A stretch of 64,000 bases of DNA from Nitrobacter sp051912485 (GCF_051912485.1 NZ_CP196822.1:3596001-3660000), one strand, 5' to 3'. Shown: positions 17,681-27,070, numbered from the stretch's first letter. A program made the numbers and translations. Notes: generated by a model from the sequence alone, not told the origin.

Positions 17681-18274
17681 ATGGCAGTGTCCGAAATCAT
17701 GCTTGCGGCGAGGCTAAACGATCAGGCCGAGATCTTTAAAGAAGCGGGTCGCTATGCCGAAGCCGAGCCGCTCTACAGACAAGCGCTGGCGATCTGCGCG
17801 AAAACGCGCGGGCTCGAGCACCCCTCTGTCGCGCTAGGGCTGACCGATCTGGCCGAACTATACAGCCTTCAGGGCCGCTACGCGGAGGCCGAGCCACTCT
17901 GCAAGCGGGCGCTGGCGACCTGGAGAAAAGCCCTTGGGCCCGATCACCCCGATGTCGTGCAATCGCTGAACGGTCTGGCCAAACTGTACAGCGCCCAGGG
18001 GCGGTACGCCGAGGCCGAGCCCCTCTACAAGCGGGCAATGGTGATCTTCGAGAAGGCGCTCGGCCCCGATCACCCCTCTGTCGCGTCGGCGCTGGACAAT
18101 CTGGCCTCACTCTACAAAGACGAGGCCCGCTACGCCGAAGCCGAGGCCCTCTATAAGCGAGCGCTGGCGATCCGGGAGAAGGCGCTTGGTCCCGATAGCG
18201 CCGATGTCGCGAAATCGCGGAGCAATCTGGCCGGGCTGGAAAGCGCCCAGAAGGGGAATACCGGCAATCCCTAG
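17681..18274 (+). CDS. Tetratricopeptide repeat protein, kinesin-light-chain type
   Basis: 197 residues made almost wholly of four 42-residue TPR units, each containing R-Y-A-E-A-E-P-L-Y-K-R-A-L-A-I and G-P-D-H-P-x-V-A-x-x-L-x-x-L-A-x-L-Y. No signal peptide, membrane segment or catalytic domain is attached, so it is probably a cytoplasmic scaffold or a remnant of a larger NB-ARC/CHAT-type TPR protein. The units are also similar in DNA sequence with an exact 126-bp period, suggesting recent expansion. It lies 163 bp after tRNA-Leu at the start of an accessory block. Partner unknown. Confidence 0.8.
   Translation: MAVSEIMLAARLNDQAEIFKEAGRYAEAEPLYRQALAICAKTRGLEHPSVALGLTDLAELYSLQGRYAEAEPLCKRALATWRKALGPDHPDVVQSLNGLAKLYSAQGRYAEAEPLYKRAMVIFEKALGPDHPSVASALDNLASLYKDEARYAEAEALYKRALAIREKALGPDSADVAKSRSNLAGLESAQKGNTGNP
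17750..18253 (+). repeat. 126-bp tandem coding repeat (four units)
   Basis: The motif CGCTACGCCGAAGCCGAG recurs with small changes at 17750, 17876, 18002 and 18128, exactly 126 bp apart, corresponding to four 42-residue TPR units. Similarity includes synonymous positions, so the units probably arose by duplication and could change number by unequal crossing-over. Confidence 0.85.
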
Positions 18275-18445
18275 ATGCGGAAAAAAGCGCATCAAAAGAC
18301 TCCGGACGACATCGACGAAAGGGTGGCAAGCTGTCATTGAGCGAAGTCTCGGCAGGACCGCAGCGAAGCTAATTCGTCGAACCGACCCTGCTCTCGGTCA
18401 GCCGATTACCGGGCTGCTACGTCCTGACGGCTTCCCGCCTGACGG

Positions 18446-18976
18446 TCATTGAATGCCCAGTCCGGCCGCCGAGACCGAAAGTGTCACGACCGCTGCACCG
18501 AGGATCATCCAGAGCGTATCCAGCTTTGTGGTCAACAACAGGATGAAGCACACCACCGCTATGCCAATCGTCACCGGACCCAGGAGCGCGGACTGCCCCA
18601 GGGGAATAGCGGCTGCGAGCAGCAAGCCCGCGCTGGCAATCACCACCGTTTGCAGGACGGCCTTGACCCTCGGATGCTCCATCTTGCGTCCTACGAAGTG
18701 CACGAGGGGAATGATCAGCAAGGCCGGGGTGATCATCGCCAGCCAGCCTGCTATCGCTCCCGGTATTCCTGCGACGAAGTAGCCAACGCTAACGACATAC
18801 AGCCCCACCGGTCCCGGCGAGCTGCGCGTGATGACCACCGCCTCGTTGAGCTGCTCGTTGGTCAGCACATGGTAATGGTTCACGAGGCTGTCCTGGATGA
18901 CGGACAGCGAAGCGAGCCCCGCGAAGGCTGTGACGGTGCCCTTGAGGAGCAGGAGATAGAGCAACACGATGTTCAT
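18446..18976 (-). CDS. Chromate transporter family protein, second half of split pair
   Basis: 176-residue membrane protein of the CHR family, start ATG at 18976 overlapping the stop of the upstream CHR gene as ATGA. It contains the characteristic segment around N-E-A-V-V-I-T-R-S-S-P-G-P-V-G (about residues 44-58), the G-P-G-P-like substrate loop, and five or six hydrophobic helices. Such short, paired CHR proteins work as a heterodimer equivalent to the long fused ChrA, expelling chromate or a related anion. The physiological substrate here is untested. Confidence 0.82.
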   Translation of the reverse strand: MNIVLLYLLLLKGTVTAFAGLASLSVIQDSLVNHYHVLTNEQLNEAVVITRSSPGPVGLYVVSVGYFVAGIPGAIAGWLAMITPALLIIPLVHFVGRKMEHPRVKAVLQTVVIASAGLLLAAAIPLGQSALLGPVTIGIAVVCFILLLTTKLDTLWMILGAAVVTLSVSAAGLGIQ

Positions 18977-19545
18977 GCTTGATGCTCCGGCAGGAAGAAG
19001 CCGACCACAGCAGCGAGCAACAGCACCTCGATGGGCGAGATGTGCAGGACGACATCAAGCGCGAACGCCACCGCCGCGACAGTGATCACCCGCGCCCTCG
19101 CTCCGGGTTTGTAAATCGGGTGGGCGATGGTCCAACAGGTCTTGACCGTGATGGCCACAGCGGCAGCTACAGCGCCTCGAAGGGCCGCTTGGACAAGCGT
19201 GTTATCCTGCCACTGGCTGAATACGGCGGTGATGAGGACCACCAGAAGAGTGCACGGAACCGACGCGGCCAGCAGCGCAACGATCGCGCCAGGCAAGCGT
19301 CCCAGAAGCCATCCGATAGCAGTACAGAAGGCAAGGAGGTTGGTGCCCGGCGTCAGCCTAGCGAGAGCGAAGGACAGTGTGAATTTGGGGTCGTCCACCC
19401 ATCGCCGTTTTTCGACGATCTCGCGGTGAATGACTGCGGTTGTCGCGCTGCCACCACCAAGGGTCAGGTTTGCATATCTCGCGAATACAGAACCGATCTT
19501 GGCAACGCTGGGCGCAGCTACGGGCGCATGGTCGGATTCGGGCAT
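18973..19545 (-). CDS. Chromate transporter family protein, first half of split pair
   Basis: 190-residue membrane protein homologous to the N-terminal half of ChrA. The pattern F-A-R-Y-A-N-L-T-L-G-G-G-S-A-T-T-A-V-I near residues 21-39 and E-K-R-R-W-V-D-D open the domain; A-R-L-T-P-G-T-N-L-L-A-F near 61-72 takes the place of the usual G-P-G-P loop. The variant T-P-G-T differs from classical ChrA, so chromate specificity is less sure. It is coupled by a four-base overlap to the second CHR gene, giving the antiparallel heterodimer arrangement known for short-chain CHR proteins. Confidence 0.82.
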   Translation of the reverse strand: MPESDHAPVAAPSVAKIGSVFARYANLTLGGGSATTAVIHREIVEKRRWVDDPKFTLSFALARLTPGTNLLAFCTAIGWLLGRLPGAIVALLAASVPCTLLVVLITAVFSQWQDNTLVQAALRGAVAAAVAITVKTCWTIAHPIYKPGARARVITVAAVAFALDVVLHISPIEVLLLAAVVGFFLPEHQA

Positions 19546-19891
19546 TTGTGGCTCACGGCGGGCAAAGACGCTCAGCGTCTCAGTTTAAGGTGGTCCCGTG
19601 TCCCGACGTGGCGGTCTGCTGCACAAGCCTGCTGACGGCAAGCTGTGGGGCTGATTTTAGAATAGCACGCAATAATTCAGCCGGACAATCCCGACTCGGG
19701 AAGCCAGCGAGGGGTCGCGACGATAGAGTGGTGCATAACAAGCTTTGTCTTCTATCTAAAATCTCTTACATTTTCAATGACATAATGGAGGACCAGCCAC
19801 AATCCATGGTCTAATGGGTGGTCTTTCGCGATGGTGCACGCCGGTTGCGATAATCTGTCGTGGATTGATGCGTTGAACCGCATTGACGGCG
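19546..19891. other. 346-bp intergenic region between divergent chromate transporter and YiiX-like genes
   Basis: No open frame with coding character was found. The right half is AT-richer than the surroundings (for example TCTATCTAAAATCTCTTACA near 19751). It must hold the promoters of both divergent genes; no confident -35/-10 pair or palindrome was identified. Confidence 0.5.
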
Positions 19892-20596
19892 ATGCAATAT
19901 CCCGTTTCCGAAGATGAAGCAGCGATCATTTACAACAAATTTTTGACCATTCTTCTGCTGTGCATTTGCCTGACAGCGGGAAGCCTATATGCGACGTCAG
20001 GGAGTGGTCTCCCTCCCCTCAGAAATGGTGATTTGATCTTCCAAACATCTACGAGCAGCCAATCGAGCGCCATCCTGGTCGCTACGGCTGATCCATTTAC
20101 CCATATGGGAATCATAAAAATCGAAGGCAAAAGCATACGGGTAATAGAAGCCGCCAGCGTCGTGAAGGAAACGCCTCTAAACGATTGGATAGGCCGCGGT
20201 GTCCTGAAGCGAATAGCGATCTATCGCGATGTTGGTCTTACTGAAGAGCAGACTGCCCGCATACTTTCCGCCGCAAAGGATCTGTACGGAAAACCCTACG
20301 ATATATTTTTCTCTTTCAATAACGATGCCATTTATTGCAGTGAACTGCCGTACCTTGCTTACAGGGCGGCGGGCATCTCCATCGGAAAAATCCAGAAGGT
20401 CTCCGATCTGCATTTTGATAATTTCGTTGTTAAGAGGCTGATCCGGCAACGGTGGCAGCGTCATGCTGAATGCACGTCAAAGCAGTATGATTTTGAGCGG
20501 TGCTACAGGCATATTCTCCAGCAGGATTTGATTACTCCTGCCAGCATCGCCAACGACGCTAAATTCAAGAAAATCTATTCAAACTACCTTTTTTGA
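19892..20596 (+). CDS. YiiX/YebB-like permuted NlpC/P60 cysteine hydrolase
   Basis: 234 residues. A hydrophobic segment near 13-33 is a signal anchor or signal peptide, placing the rest in the periplasm. The catalytic layout is that of the permuted papain-like YiiX/YaeF group: R-N-G-D-L-I-F-Q near 44-51, the histidine in T-H-M-G-I (His71) and the cysteine downstream in Y-C-S-E-L (Cys149). Members are thought to cleave amide or ester bonds in murein or lipids. The start is uncertain: TTG at 19883 would add three residues. Its composition is clearly AT-richer than flanking core genes, suggesting horizontal transfer. Confidence 0.8.
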   Translation: MQYPVSEDEAAIIYNKFLTILLLCICLTAGSLYATSGSGLPPLRNGDLIFQTSTSSQSSAILVATADPFTHMGIIKIEGKSIRVIEAASVVKETPLNDWIGRGVLKRIAIYRDVGLTEEQTARILSAAKDLYGKPYDIFFSFNNDAIYCSELPYLAYRAAGISIGKIQKVSDLHFDNFVVKRLIRQRWQRHAECTSKQYDFERCYRHILQQDLITPASIANDAKFKKIYSNYLF

Positions 20597-20758
20597 TTTG
20601 TTTAACTTCATGAAATCGCTTCGCGACTTACCCCAAGCAGACTGCCGGGCTCGCTACGCTGGAGGCCGAACGATAGGCTTGCGCCGTGTACCCCCTCGTT
20701 TGTTGACGATTTCGACGATAGTTTAGCGCTCACATCGATTCGACGAGGCCGAGACAAC

Positions 20759-21379
<621 letters not shown>

Positions 21380-21615
21380 ACCACGCCACGCGCGATGGCG
21401 TCCGGCCGCAACGCGCTTCCGCCCCGTTTCGGTCACACTCCTCGTCCTCGGTGACGCCCGCGTAGCGGCGGTCGTCGCGGCAAGCTGCGATCGCGTTCAG
21501 GGTCGCGGATTGCGGCGCGGATCGTGATCCCGAACGCAAGGTTGTTATTGCGATGTCCGGGCTGCGAAACTCCGCGGTTCGGGGTAGAATGACCAGACAG
21601 GCGCCTGGAGCAACG

Positions 21616-22395
21616 GTGTATTCGGTTCAGAACCCCATCTATCAAGTTGGAACGCAGGCCGGCCTGGAGGCGCGTTTCGCCCGCGCGGCGCGCCACAGCC
21701 GCTTGGTGCGAGCGCTGCGGATCGCGGTACCGGCTGTGGTTGGTCTCGTAATGGCCGCGCTGGTTTCGATCGCAATCTTCAATCCCTTTCGTGCGCTGGC
21801 GAAGCTGCCGCTCGACATGGACAATCTCGTCGTCTCCGGAACCAAGATCACGATGGAGTCGCCACACCTTTCCGGCTTCACACCGGACCAGCGACCCTAT
21901 GAGATGCAGGCCACGACGGCGACGCAGGACATCACCGATCCCGATCATATCGAGCTGCATACCTTACGCGCGAAGGTGCTGATGGAGGACCGCACGACGG
22001 TGATGCTGAATTCCCGCACTGGGTTGTTCGATACGAAAACACAAGTACTCGACCTGCAAAAGGATGTGCTCATGCAGTCTTCGACGGGATACGAGGCGCG
22101 GCTGAGCCATGCGCTGGTCGATATGGGTCGGGGCACCGTGACCTCGGACCAACCCGTCGACGTCAAATTGCTGAACGGGACGCTAACCGCTGACACCATG
22201 AAGGTCACCGAAAAGGGCGACGTGGTGCGATTCGAAAACAACGTCGTGATGCATCTCATTATGGACCGACCTCTCGCGGCCGCAGGTCCCGCAGGCGAGG
22301 AGTCGGCGCCTCCGCCGACCACCGCAGCGGAGCAGGCGCGCAACTCGCGCAATCCGCCACGCAAGCACGGCAATACGAGCGACGATACGAAATGA
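21616..22395 (+). CDS. lptC: LPS export bitopic protein LptC
   Basis: 259 residues: a cytoplasmic N-terminus, a membrane anchor at about 40-60 (IAVPAVVGLVMAALVSIAIF), and a periplasmic beta-jellyroll domain. LptC connects the LptBFG transporter to LptA in the bridge that carries lipopolysaccharide to the outer membrane. The start is probably GTG at 21616 (VYSVQNPIYQ), with GGAG six bases upstream; an ATG at 21553 would add 21 residues. The C-terminal 45 residues are Pro/Ala-rich and likely disordered. The stop overlaps lptA by four bases. Confidence 0.88.
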   Translation: MYSVQNPIYQVGTQAGLEARFARAARHSRLVRALRIAVPAVVGLVMAALVSIAIFNPFRALAKLPLDMDNLVVSGTKITMESPHLSGFTPDQRPYEMQATTATQDITDPDHIELHTLRAKVLMEDRTTVMLNSRTGLFDTKTQVLDLQKDVLMQSSTGYEARLSHALVDMGRGTVTSDQPVDVKLLNGTLTADTMKVTEKGDVVRFENNVVMHLIMDRPLAAAGPAGEESAPPPTTAAEQARNSRNPPRKHGNTSDDTK

Positions 22396-23072
22396 ATCAG
22401 AGACACCGCCATCTCCCGCTGGCGACCCGCGTCGCCGGCTTGCTGTGCAGCGGATTGATCGCCTTCACCATCATGGCGGCCGGCGAAGCGGTCGGGCAAA
22501 GCGCGGTGCAGGGCGTGCCGAACGCGATGCAGGGCTTTTCCCAGAATCGCGATAAGCCAATCCAGATCGAGGCCGCCGCGCTGGAGATGCGCGACAAGAA
22601 AAAGGAGGCAACCTTCTCAGGAAACGTCAAGGTGGTGCAGGGTGACACCACGATGACGTCGAAGACTCTCGTGGTCTATTACGAGGGGGGCAGTTCGCCC
22701 GCTGACGGCAAAGCCAAGGCGCCAGCGAAGACGACGATGAAATCGGCGGCGCCGGGACCATCGGGCGCATCCTCGATCAAGCGCCTGGAGGCGAAGGGCA
22801 ATGTGGTGGTGACCCAGAAGGATCAGGTCGTGACCGGCGAGACCGCTGTGTTCGACACCAAGACAAATCTGGTCACCATGCTCGGCGGGATCGTCCTGAC
22901 CCAGGGCAAGAATGTGCTGCGCGGCGACAGGTTGATCGTCGACATGACCACGGGCGTGTCCCGCGTCGAATCGAACAACGGGCGGGTGCAGGGTCTGTTT
23001 CAGTCATCCGGGCAGGGAGGGCCACTCTCCGGGCCGATACCGCTCGGCGGGACGACACAAAAACCTAAATGA
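22392..23072 (+). CDS. lptA: LPS transport periplasmic protein LptA
   Basis: 226 residues with a signal peptide (about 1-36) and one OstA/LptA jellyroll domain (N-K-P-I-Q-I-E-A-A-x-L-E-M, F-S-G-N-V-K-V-V-Q-G-D near residues 55-85). A Lys/Ala/Pro-rich insertion near 100-125 interrupts the beta strands. LptA filaments span the periplasm and move lipopolysaccharide from LptC to LptD. Translation is coupled to lptC by an ATGA overlap, and lptB follows after 216 bp. Confidence 0.9.
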   Translation: MNQRHRHLPLATRVAGLLCSGLIAFTIMAAGEAVGQSAVQGVPNAMQGFSQNRDKPIQIEAAALEMRDKKKEATFSGNVKVVQGDTTMTSKTLVVYYEGGSSPADGKAKAPAKTTMKSAAPGPSGASSIKRLEAKGNVVVTQKDQVVTGETAVFDTKTNLVTMLGGIVLTQGKNVLRGDRLIVDMTTGVSRVESNNGRVQGLFQSSGQGGPLSGPIPLGGTTQKPK

Positions 23073-23288
23073 TATCAGTAAATTGCCAAATAACTGGGCG
23101 GCGAGAGGTTGAACCTGGAACATCCCGTCTGTATCTAGCGCGAGCGGACTCGAGGCGGCGGCCGAGTTGGGCGTTGAGTTCAGGCGTTTCGCTGGGCAAC
23201 GTCCGTTTCCTCATTCATGTTGATGCGGCGAATCAGTCGAGCGCCGCGGTGTACGTGCGAACGACCGTGAGAGGCTGAGCAAGCACCC

Positions 23289-24296
23289 ATGGTGGATATC
23301 TTCAACGTGTTCCGCAAACGGCCGCAAAAGCGCGGGCCGCAAGCGTTTGCGCGGACGCAGGCGGACATCACGGCGCTCGGCGACACCATCGGCGACATGC
23401 TGACCAATCCGGTGCGCGATACGCCGCCGATCGCGCGCGGGGCTCCACGCGATGTACCGCCTGCCCCGCCCGTTCCGAAATCCCGGCCACCATCGCAGGT
23501 GCGTCCCTCGCCGCAAGCTCCCCATCCGCGTGCCGCCTCCCACGGAGGCGCCGCGCCGCAGGCAGCGACGCGTCCCGGTTACCTCGCCGTGCACGGCGTG
23601 GAAAAAAGTTTCGGCTCACGTCATGTCGTGCGCGGCGTCAGTATCTATGTCCGCCGCGGCGAGGCGGTCGGGCTACTGGGTCCGAACGGCGCCGGCAAGA
23701 CCACGGTATTCTACATGATCACCGGCCTGATCCCGGCAGACCGCGGCACGATCGAACTCGACGGTCACAACGTGACGAAGCTGCCGATGTATCAGCGGGC
23801 GCGGCTCGGCATCGGCTATCTGCCACAGGAGGCCTCGATCTTCCGCGGCCTTACCGTCGAGCAGAACATCCGTGCCGTGCTCGAGGTCGTCGAGCCGAGC
23901 AAAAAGAAGCGCGAGGCCGAGCTCGATGCGCTGCTCGAGGAATTCAACATCAGCCGTTTGCGCAAGTCGCCGTCGATCGCGCTGTCCGGCGGCGAGCGGC
24001 GGCGCGTGGAAATCGCGCGCGCGCTGGCGACGCGCCCGAACTACATGCTGCTGGACGAGCCGTTCGCCGGCATCGACCCGATCGCGGTCGGCGACATCCA
24101 GGATCTCGTGCGCCATCTGACCAATCGTGGCATCGGCGTGCTCATCACCGACCACAACGTCCGCGAAACGCTAGGACTGACCGACCGCGCCTACATCGTC
24201 TACGCCGGTGAAATCCTGACCGAGGGCACCCCCGACGCGATCGTCAACGATCCCGACGTGCGGCGACTGTATCTCGGCGAGGAATTCCGCCTGTAG
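23289..24296 (+). CDS. lptB: LPS export ABC transporter ATPase LptB with N-terminal extension
   Basis: 335 residues, about 95 longer than enterobacterial LptB. The ATPase core starts near residue 97 and carries Walker A (GPNGAGKTT, near 131), the signature L-S-G-G-E-R-R-R and Walker B with D-E-P-F-A-G-I-D-P. The extra N-terminal 95 residues are Pro/Arg/Ala-rich and low complexity, a feature of this bacterial group with no known role. LptB powers LPS extraction with LptF and LptG, which are not in the window. The 216-bp gap before it contains no convincing gene. Confidence 0.93.
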   Translation: MVDIFNVFRKRPQKRGPQAFARTQADITALGDTIGDMLTNPVRDTPPIARGAPRDVPPAPPVPKSRPPSQVRPSPQAPHPRAASHGGAAPQAATRPGYLAVHGVEKSFGSRHVVRGVSIYVRRGEAVGLLGPNGAGKTTVFYMITGLIPADRGTIELDGHNVTKLPMYQRARLGIGYLPQEASIFRGLTVEQNIRAVLEVVEPSKKKREAELDALLEEFNISRLRKSPSIALSGGERRRVEIARALATRPNYMLLDEPFAGIDPIAVGDIQDLVRHLTNRGIGVLITDHNVRETLGLTDRAYIVYAGEILTEGTPDAIVNDPDVRRLYLGEEFRL

Positions 24297-24380
24297 CGCC
24301 TATGCCGTCGGCTGCTCGACGATCGGAGCGCCCATCATATTTTCCCGGCTTGATTCTTTCGGCGCGCGGGACTCGAACCC

Positions 24381-24701
24381 TCACCAGCGGCCTTCATCGA
24401 CATCGACACCAATTGCCGAACCGCGCTCATAGCTGCGATAGAAGCCGGCGCGTGGCACGACATAGCGCGGACGATCGTCGGGGCGTTCGTAGATTTCGCC
24501 GTCATCATCGTCGTCATGCCAGCGTTCGACATAACGCGGCGCGTGTGTGCGGTAGCAATTCCCGTCGTCGTCGCAAATCATATGAGCCTGAGCGATCGGC
24601 GCGACTTGCGGGGCTTCGTCATTGAATGAGAAGTCCGCGGCGGACGCCGGGAGCACGAACAGCAAACTCGCGGCGGCAACAAGAAGGCTTGTCTTGAACA
24701 T
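24381..24701 (-). CDS. Small secreted acidic protein, function unknown
   Basis: 106 residues with a clear signal peptide (MFKTSLLVAAASLLFVLPAS, cleavage after ASA-AD). The mature part is short, has two cysteines in I-C-D-D-D-G-N-C-Y, an Asp run (H-D-D-D-D-D-G) and Tyr/Arg-rich segments, so it is acidic and probably disordered or metal-binding. GAGG lies eight bases before the ATG at 24701; the longer open frame upstream is not supported. It is divergent from another small exported protein gene at 24862. I recognise no family. Confidence 0.7.
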   Translation of the reverse strand: MFKTSLLVAAASLLFVLPASAADFSFNDEAPQVAPIAQAHMICDDDGNCYRTHAPRYVERWHDDDDDGEIYERPDDRPRYVVPRAGFYRSYERGSAIGVDVDEGRW

Positions 24702-24861
24702 ATGAAGTTTCCTCGTGGTGCTTTGCGCGGCGAAGCCGGCCAGCTTGCCGAAGCTGAACCGTGTCGGTGGCCAAATTTGGAACTTCAGCGGGCGTATCGG
24801 CGGCGGGATGACCCCTGTCTCGCCGCATTCTTCGGTCTTCCTCCTTGGCAAAATGGGGAGC

Positions 24862-25230
24862 ATGAAAATGAAGACAATCATTGCCGTGGTTGCGTTGGCA
24901 TTGCCGCTGCTATCGTCGGCGGCGCTGGCGCAGGAGCGTACCGGTGACGCTGCGCTGGGCGCGCTGTCGGGTGCAGTGGTCCTGGGTCCGGTCGGGGCAC
25001 TCGCCGGCGCTGTGGTTGGCTATACCGCCGGGCCGTCGATTGCGCATTCGTGGGGACTGCGTCACTCGTCGTCCAGGCGGCAGCGTCAATCCGCCAAACA
25101 ATCGCACCGGCGGCTGACGACCACGAACGACAGCCGCCGCGCGGCGGATGCGCAGACCGCAAGCCCGAAAGCAACACCAGCAGCGGCCGCTGCACCGTCG
25201 ACGATGCCTCCGGTGCAAGCCTTAGATTGA
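24862..25230 (+). CDS. Small exported glycine-zipper protein
   Basis: 122 residues: a signal peptide (MKMKTIIAVVALALPLLSSA, cleaved near ALA-QE), then a glycine-zipper hydrophobic hairpin A-L-G-A-L-S-G-A-V-V-L-G-P-V-G-A-L-A-G-A near residues 30-50 and a basic, Ser/Arg/Ala-rich tail. Glycine-zipper proteins of this size are commonly envelope-associated; function is unknown. GGGGAG stands just before the ATG. It lies between lptB and rpoN and is divergent from the 106-residue secreted protein. Confidence 0.7.
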   Translation: MKMKTIIAVVALALPLLSSAALAQERTGDAALGALSGAVVLGPVGALAGAVVGYTAGPSIAHSWGLRHSSSRRQRQSAKQSHRRLTTTNDSRRAADAQTASPKATPAAAAAPSTMPPVQALD

Positions 25231-25435
25231 CAAGCCTTCTTGGATTGACAAGCTTGGGATTGAGTAGCGGCTGCGTGCGTAAACCACGCCGTTTACGCGC
25301 TGCGATAGCAATGCGGACAAACGTGTTTCCGGATTCGGGCTCTGTCTGAGTTGAATTTCGTCGCCGTCAAGGCGTGTACATCCGGCCGCAAAAAAGTTAA
25401 GCAAGAATCGGACCAATTTTTGGACCGGTCTTGGC

Positions 25436-27070
25436 ATGGCGCTGACGCAGAGACTCGAATTCCGACAATCCCAGTCGCTGGTGATGACGCCGCAGCTGAT
25501 GCAGGCGATCAAGCTGCTGCAATTGTCGAATCTCGACCTTGCGGCGTTCGTCGAGAGCGAGCTGGAACGGAACCCGCTGCTTGAGCGCGCCAGCGACAGC
25601 CCCGAGCCGGTGACGGCGGATTCCTCCGGCACCAGCTCGTCAGAAGGCGACCAGGCGGGTTCTTTGGCGGACGACGGCACGGGCGATCGCTCTGGCAATC
25701 AGGATTCCGAACCCGCGCCAGAGGAGTGGATGAACCGCGATCTCGGCAGCCGCGCCGACATCGAGCAGACCTTCGACAGCGGCCTCGAAAATGTCTTTCC
25801 GGAGGAACCGGCCGAGGCAGCGGCGCGGACCGCACAGGATTCCGCGCCGACCGCGTTCACCGAATGGGGCGGCGGCGCCTCGAATGACGACAGCTACAAT
25901 CTCGAAGCCTTCGTCGCCGCGGAAGTGACGCTCGGCGAACATCTCGCCGAGCAGCTTGCGGTCGCCGTCACGGCTCCGGGGCAGCGCATGATCGGACGAT
26001 ATCTGATCGATCTCGTCGATGACGCCGGTTATCTGCCGCCAGACCTCGGCGACGTCGGCGACAAGCTCGGCGCCGGCGCGGGCGATGTCGCAGCCGTACT
26101 CGCCGTGCTGCAGACGTTCGATCCGCCGGGAATCTGCGCTCGCAATTTGGGCGAATGCCTTGCGATCCAGTTGCGCGAGAAGGACCGCTACGATCCGGCG
26201 ATGCAGGCGCTGATCGAACATCTCGAACTGCTGGCCAGGCGCGACTTCGCAGCCTTGCGCAGGATCTGCGGCGTCGACGACGAAGACCTCGCCGAGATGA
26301 TCGGCGAAATCCGCCGGCTCGATCCCAAGCCCGGCCTGCGGTTCGGCACCACGCGCACGCAGACCGTGGTGCCGGACGTTTACGTGCGGCCGGGCCCGGA
26401 CGGCGGCTGGCTCGTGGAACTCAACAGCGATACGCTGCCGCGCGTGCTGGTCAACCAGACCTACTACGCGGAACTGTCGAAGACGATCCGCAAGGACGGC
26501 GACAAGACCTATTTCACCGACTGCCTGCAAAACGCGACCTGGCTGGTCCGCGCGCTCGATCAGCGCGCCCGCACCATTCTCAAGGTGGCGACCGAGATCG
26601 TGCGCCAGCAGGACGGCTTTTTCACACACGGCATCGCACATTTGAGGCCGCTCAATCTCAAGGTCGTGGCGGACGCGATCCAGATGCATGAGTCGACCGT
26701 ATCCCGCGTCACTGCCAACAAATACGTGGCGACAAATCGCGGCATCTTCGAACTGAAATACTTCTTCACCGCGTCGATCGCGTCGGCCGACGGCGGCGAC
26801 GCCCACTCGGCGGAAGCCGTCCGTCACCACATCAGGCGACTGATCGATGCGGAAGTTCCGTCGGCCGTTCTCTCCGACGACACCATCGTGGAACGATTGC
26901 GCGAAGCCGGCATTGATATCGCCCGCCGTACCGTCGCGAAATATCGCGAAGCCCTGCGAATTCCCTCCTCCGTGCAGCGCCGCCGCGACAAGCAGAGCCT
27001 GCCCGGCGGCAACCCGGGGGCGGCGTCCGCCCCGCCACCCGACCGCTCCAGCGACGTCACACCGGCTTGA
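25436..27070 (+). CDS. rpoN: RNA polymerase sigma-54 factor RpoN
   Basis: 544 residues. Region I (about 1-50) is the Gln/Leu-rich activator-responsive segment (SLVMTPQLMQAIKLLQLS). Region II (about 55-165) is acidic and variable. The core-binding domain and helix-turn-helix follow, and the RpoN box A-R-R-T-V-A-K-Y-R-E is near residue 494. Sigma-54 directs enhancer-dependent promoters for nitrogen assimilation and, in rhizobia, nitrogen fixation. The order rpoN-hpf-ptsN is conserved in many proteobacteria. The C-terminal 40 residues are a Pro/Ser/Gly-rich extension beyond the usual end. Confidence 0.96.
   Translation: MALTQRLEFRQSQSLVMTPQLMQAIKLLQLSNLDLAAFVESELERNPLLERASDSPEPVTADSSGTSSSEGDQAGSLADDGTGDRSGNQDSEPAPEEWMNRDLGSRADIEQTFDSGLENVFPEEPAEAAARTAQDSAPTAFTEWGGGASNDDSYNLEAFVAAEVTLGEHLAEQLAVAVTAPGQRMIGRYLIDLVDDAGYLPPDLGDVGDKLGAGAGDVAAVLAVLQTFDPPGICARNLGECLAIQLREKDRYDPAMQALIEHLELLARRDFAALRRICGVDDEDLAEMIGEIRRLDPKPGLRFGTTRTQTVVPDVYVRPGPDGGWLVELNSDTLPRVLVNQTYYAELSKTIRKDGDKTYFTDCLQNATWLVRALDQRARTILKVATEIVRQQDGFFTHGIAHLRPLNLKVVADAIQMHESTVSRVTANKYVATNRGIFELKYFFTASIASADGGDAHSAEAVRHHIRRLIDAEVPSAVLSDDTIVERLREAGIDIARRTVAKYREALRIPSSVQRRRDKQSLPGGNPGAASAPPPDRSSDVTPA

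Noticed and set aside
17518..20758. Possible integrated element with att sites at tRNA-Leu
   Set aside because: No integrase gene and no copy of the tRNA 3' end were found near rnd, so only a generic accessory block is claimed.
23069..23278. 69-codon plus-strand open frame in the lptA-lptB gap, overlapping the lptA stop as ATGA
   Set aside because: The overlap is suggestive, but the sequence has no helix or domain character and no homologue that I recognise; probably chance.
24362..24376. GGGACTCGAACCC, resembling a tRNA T arm on the minus strand
   Set aside because: No acceptor stem, D arm or anticodon arm can be built around it; at most a tRNA remnant.
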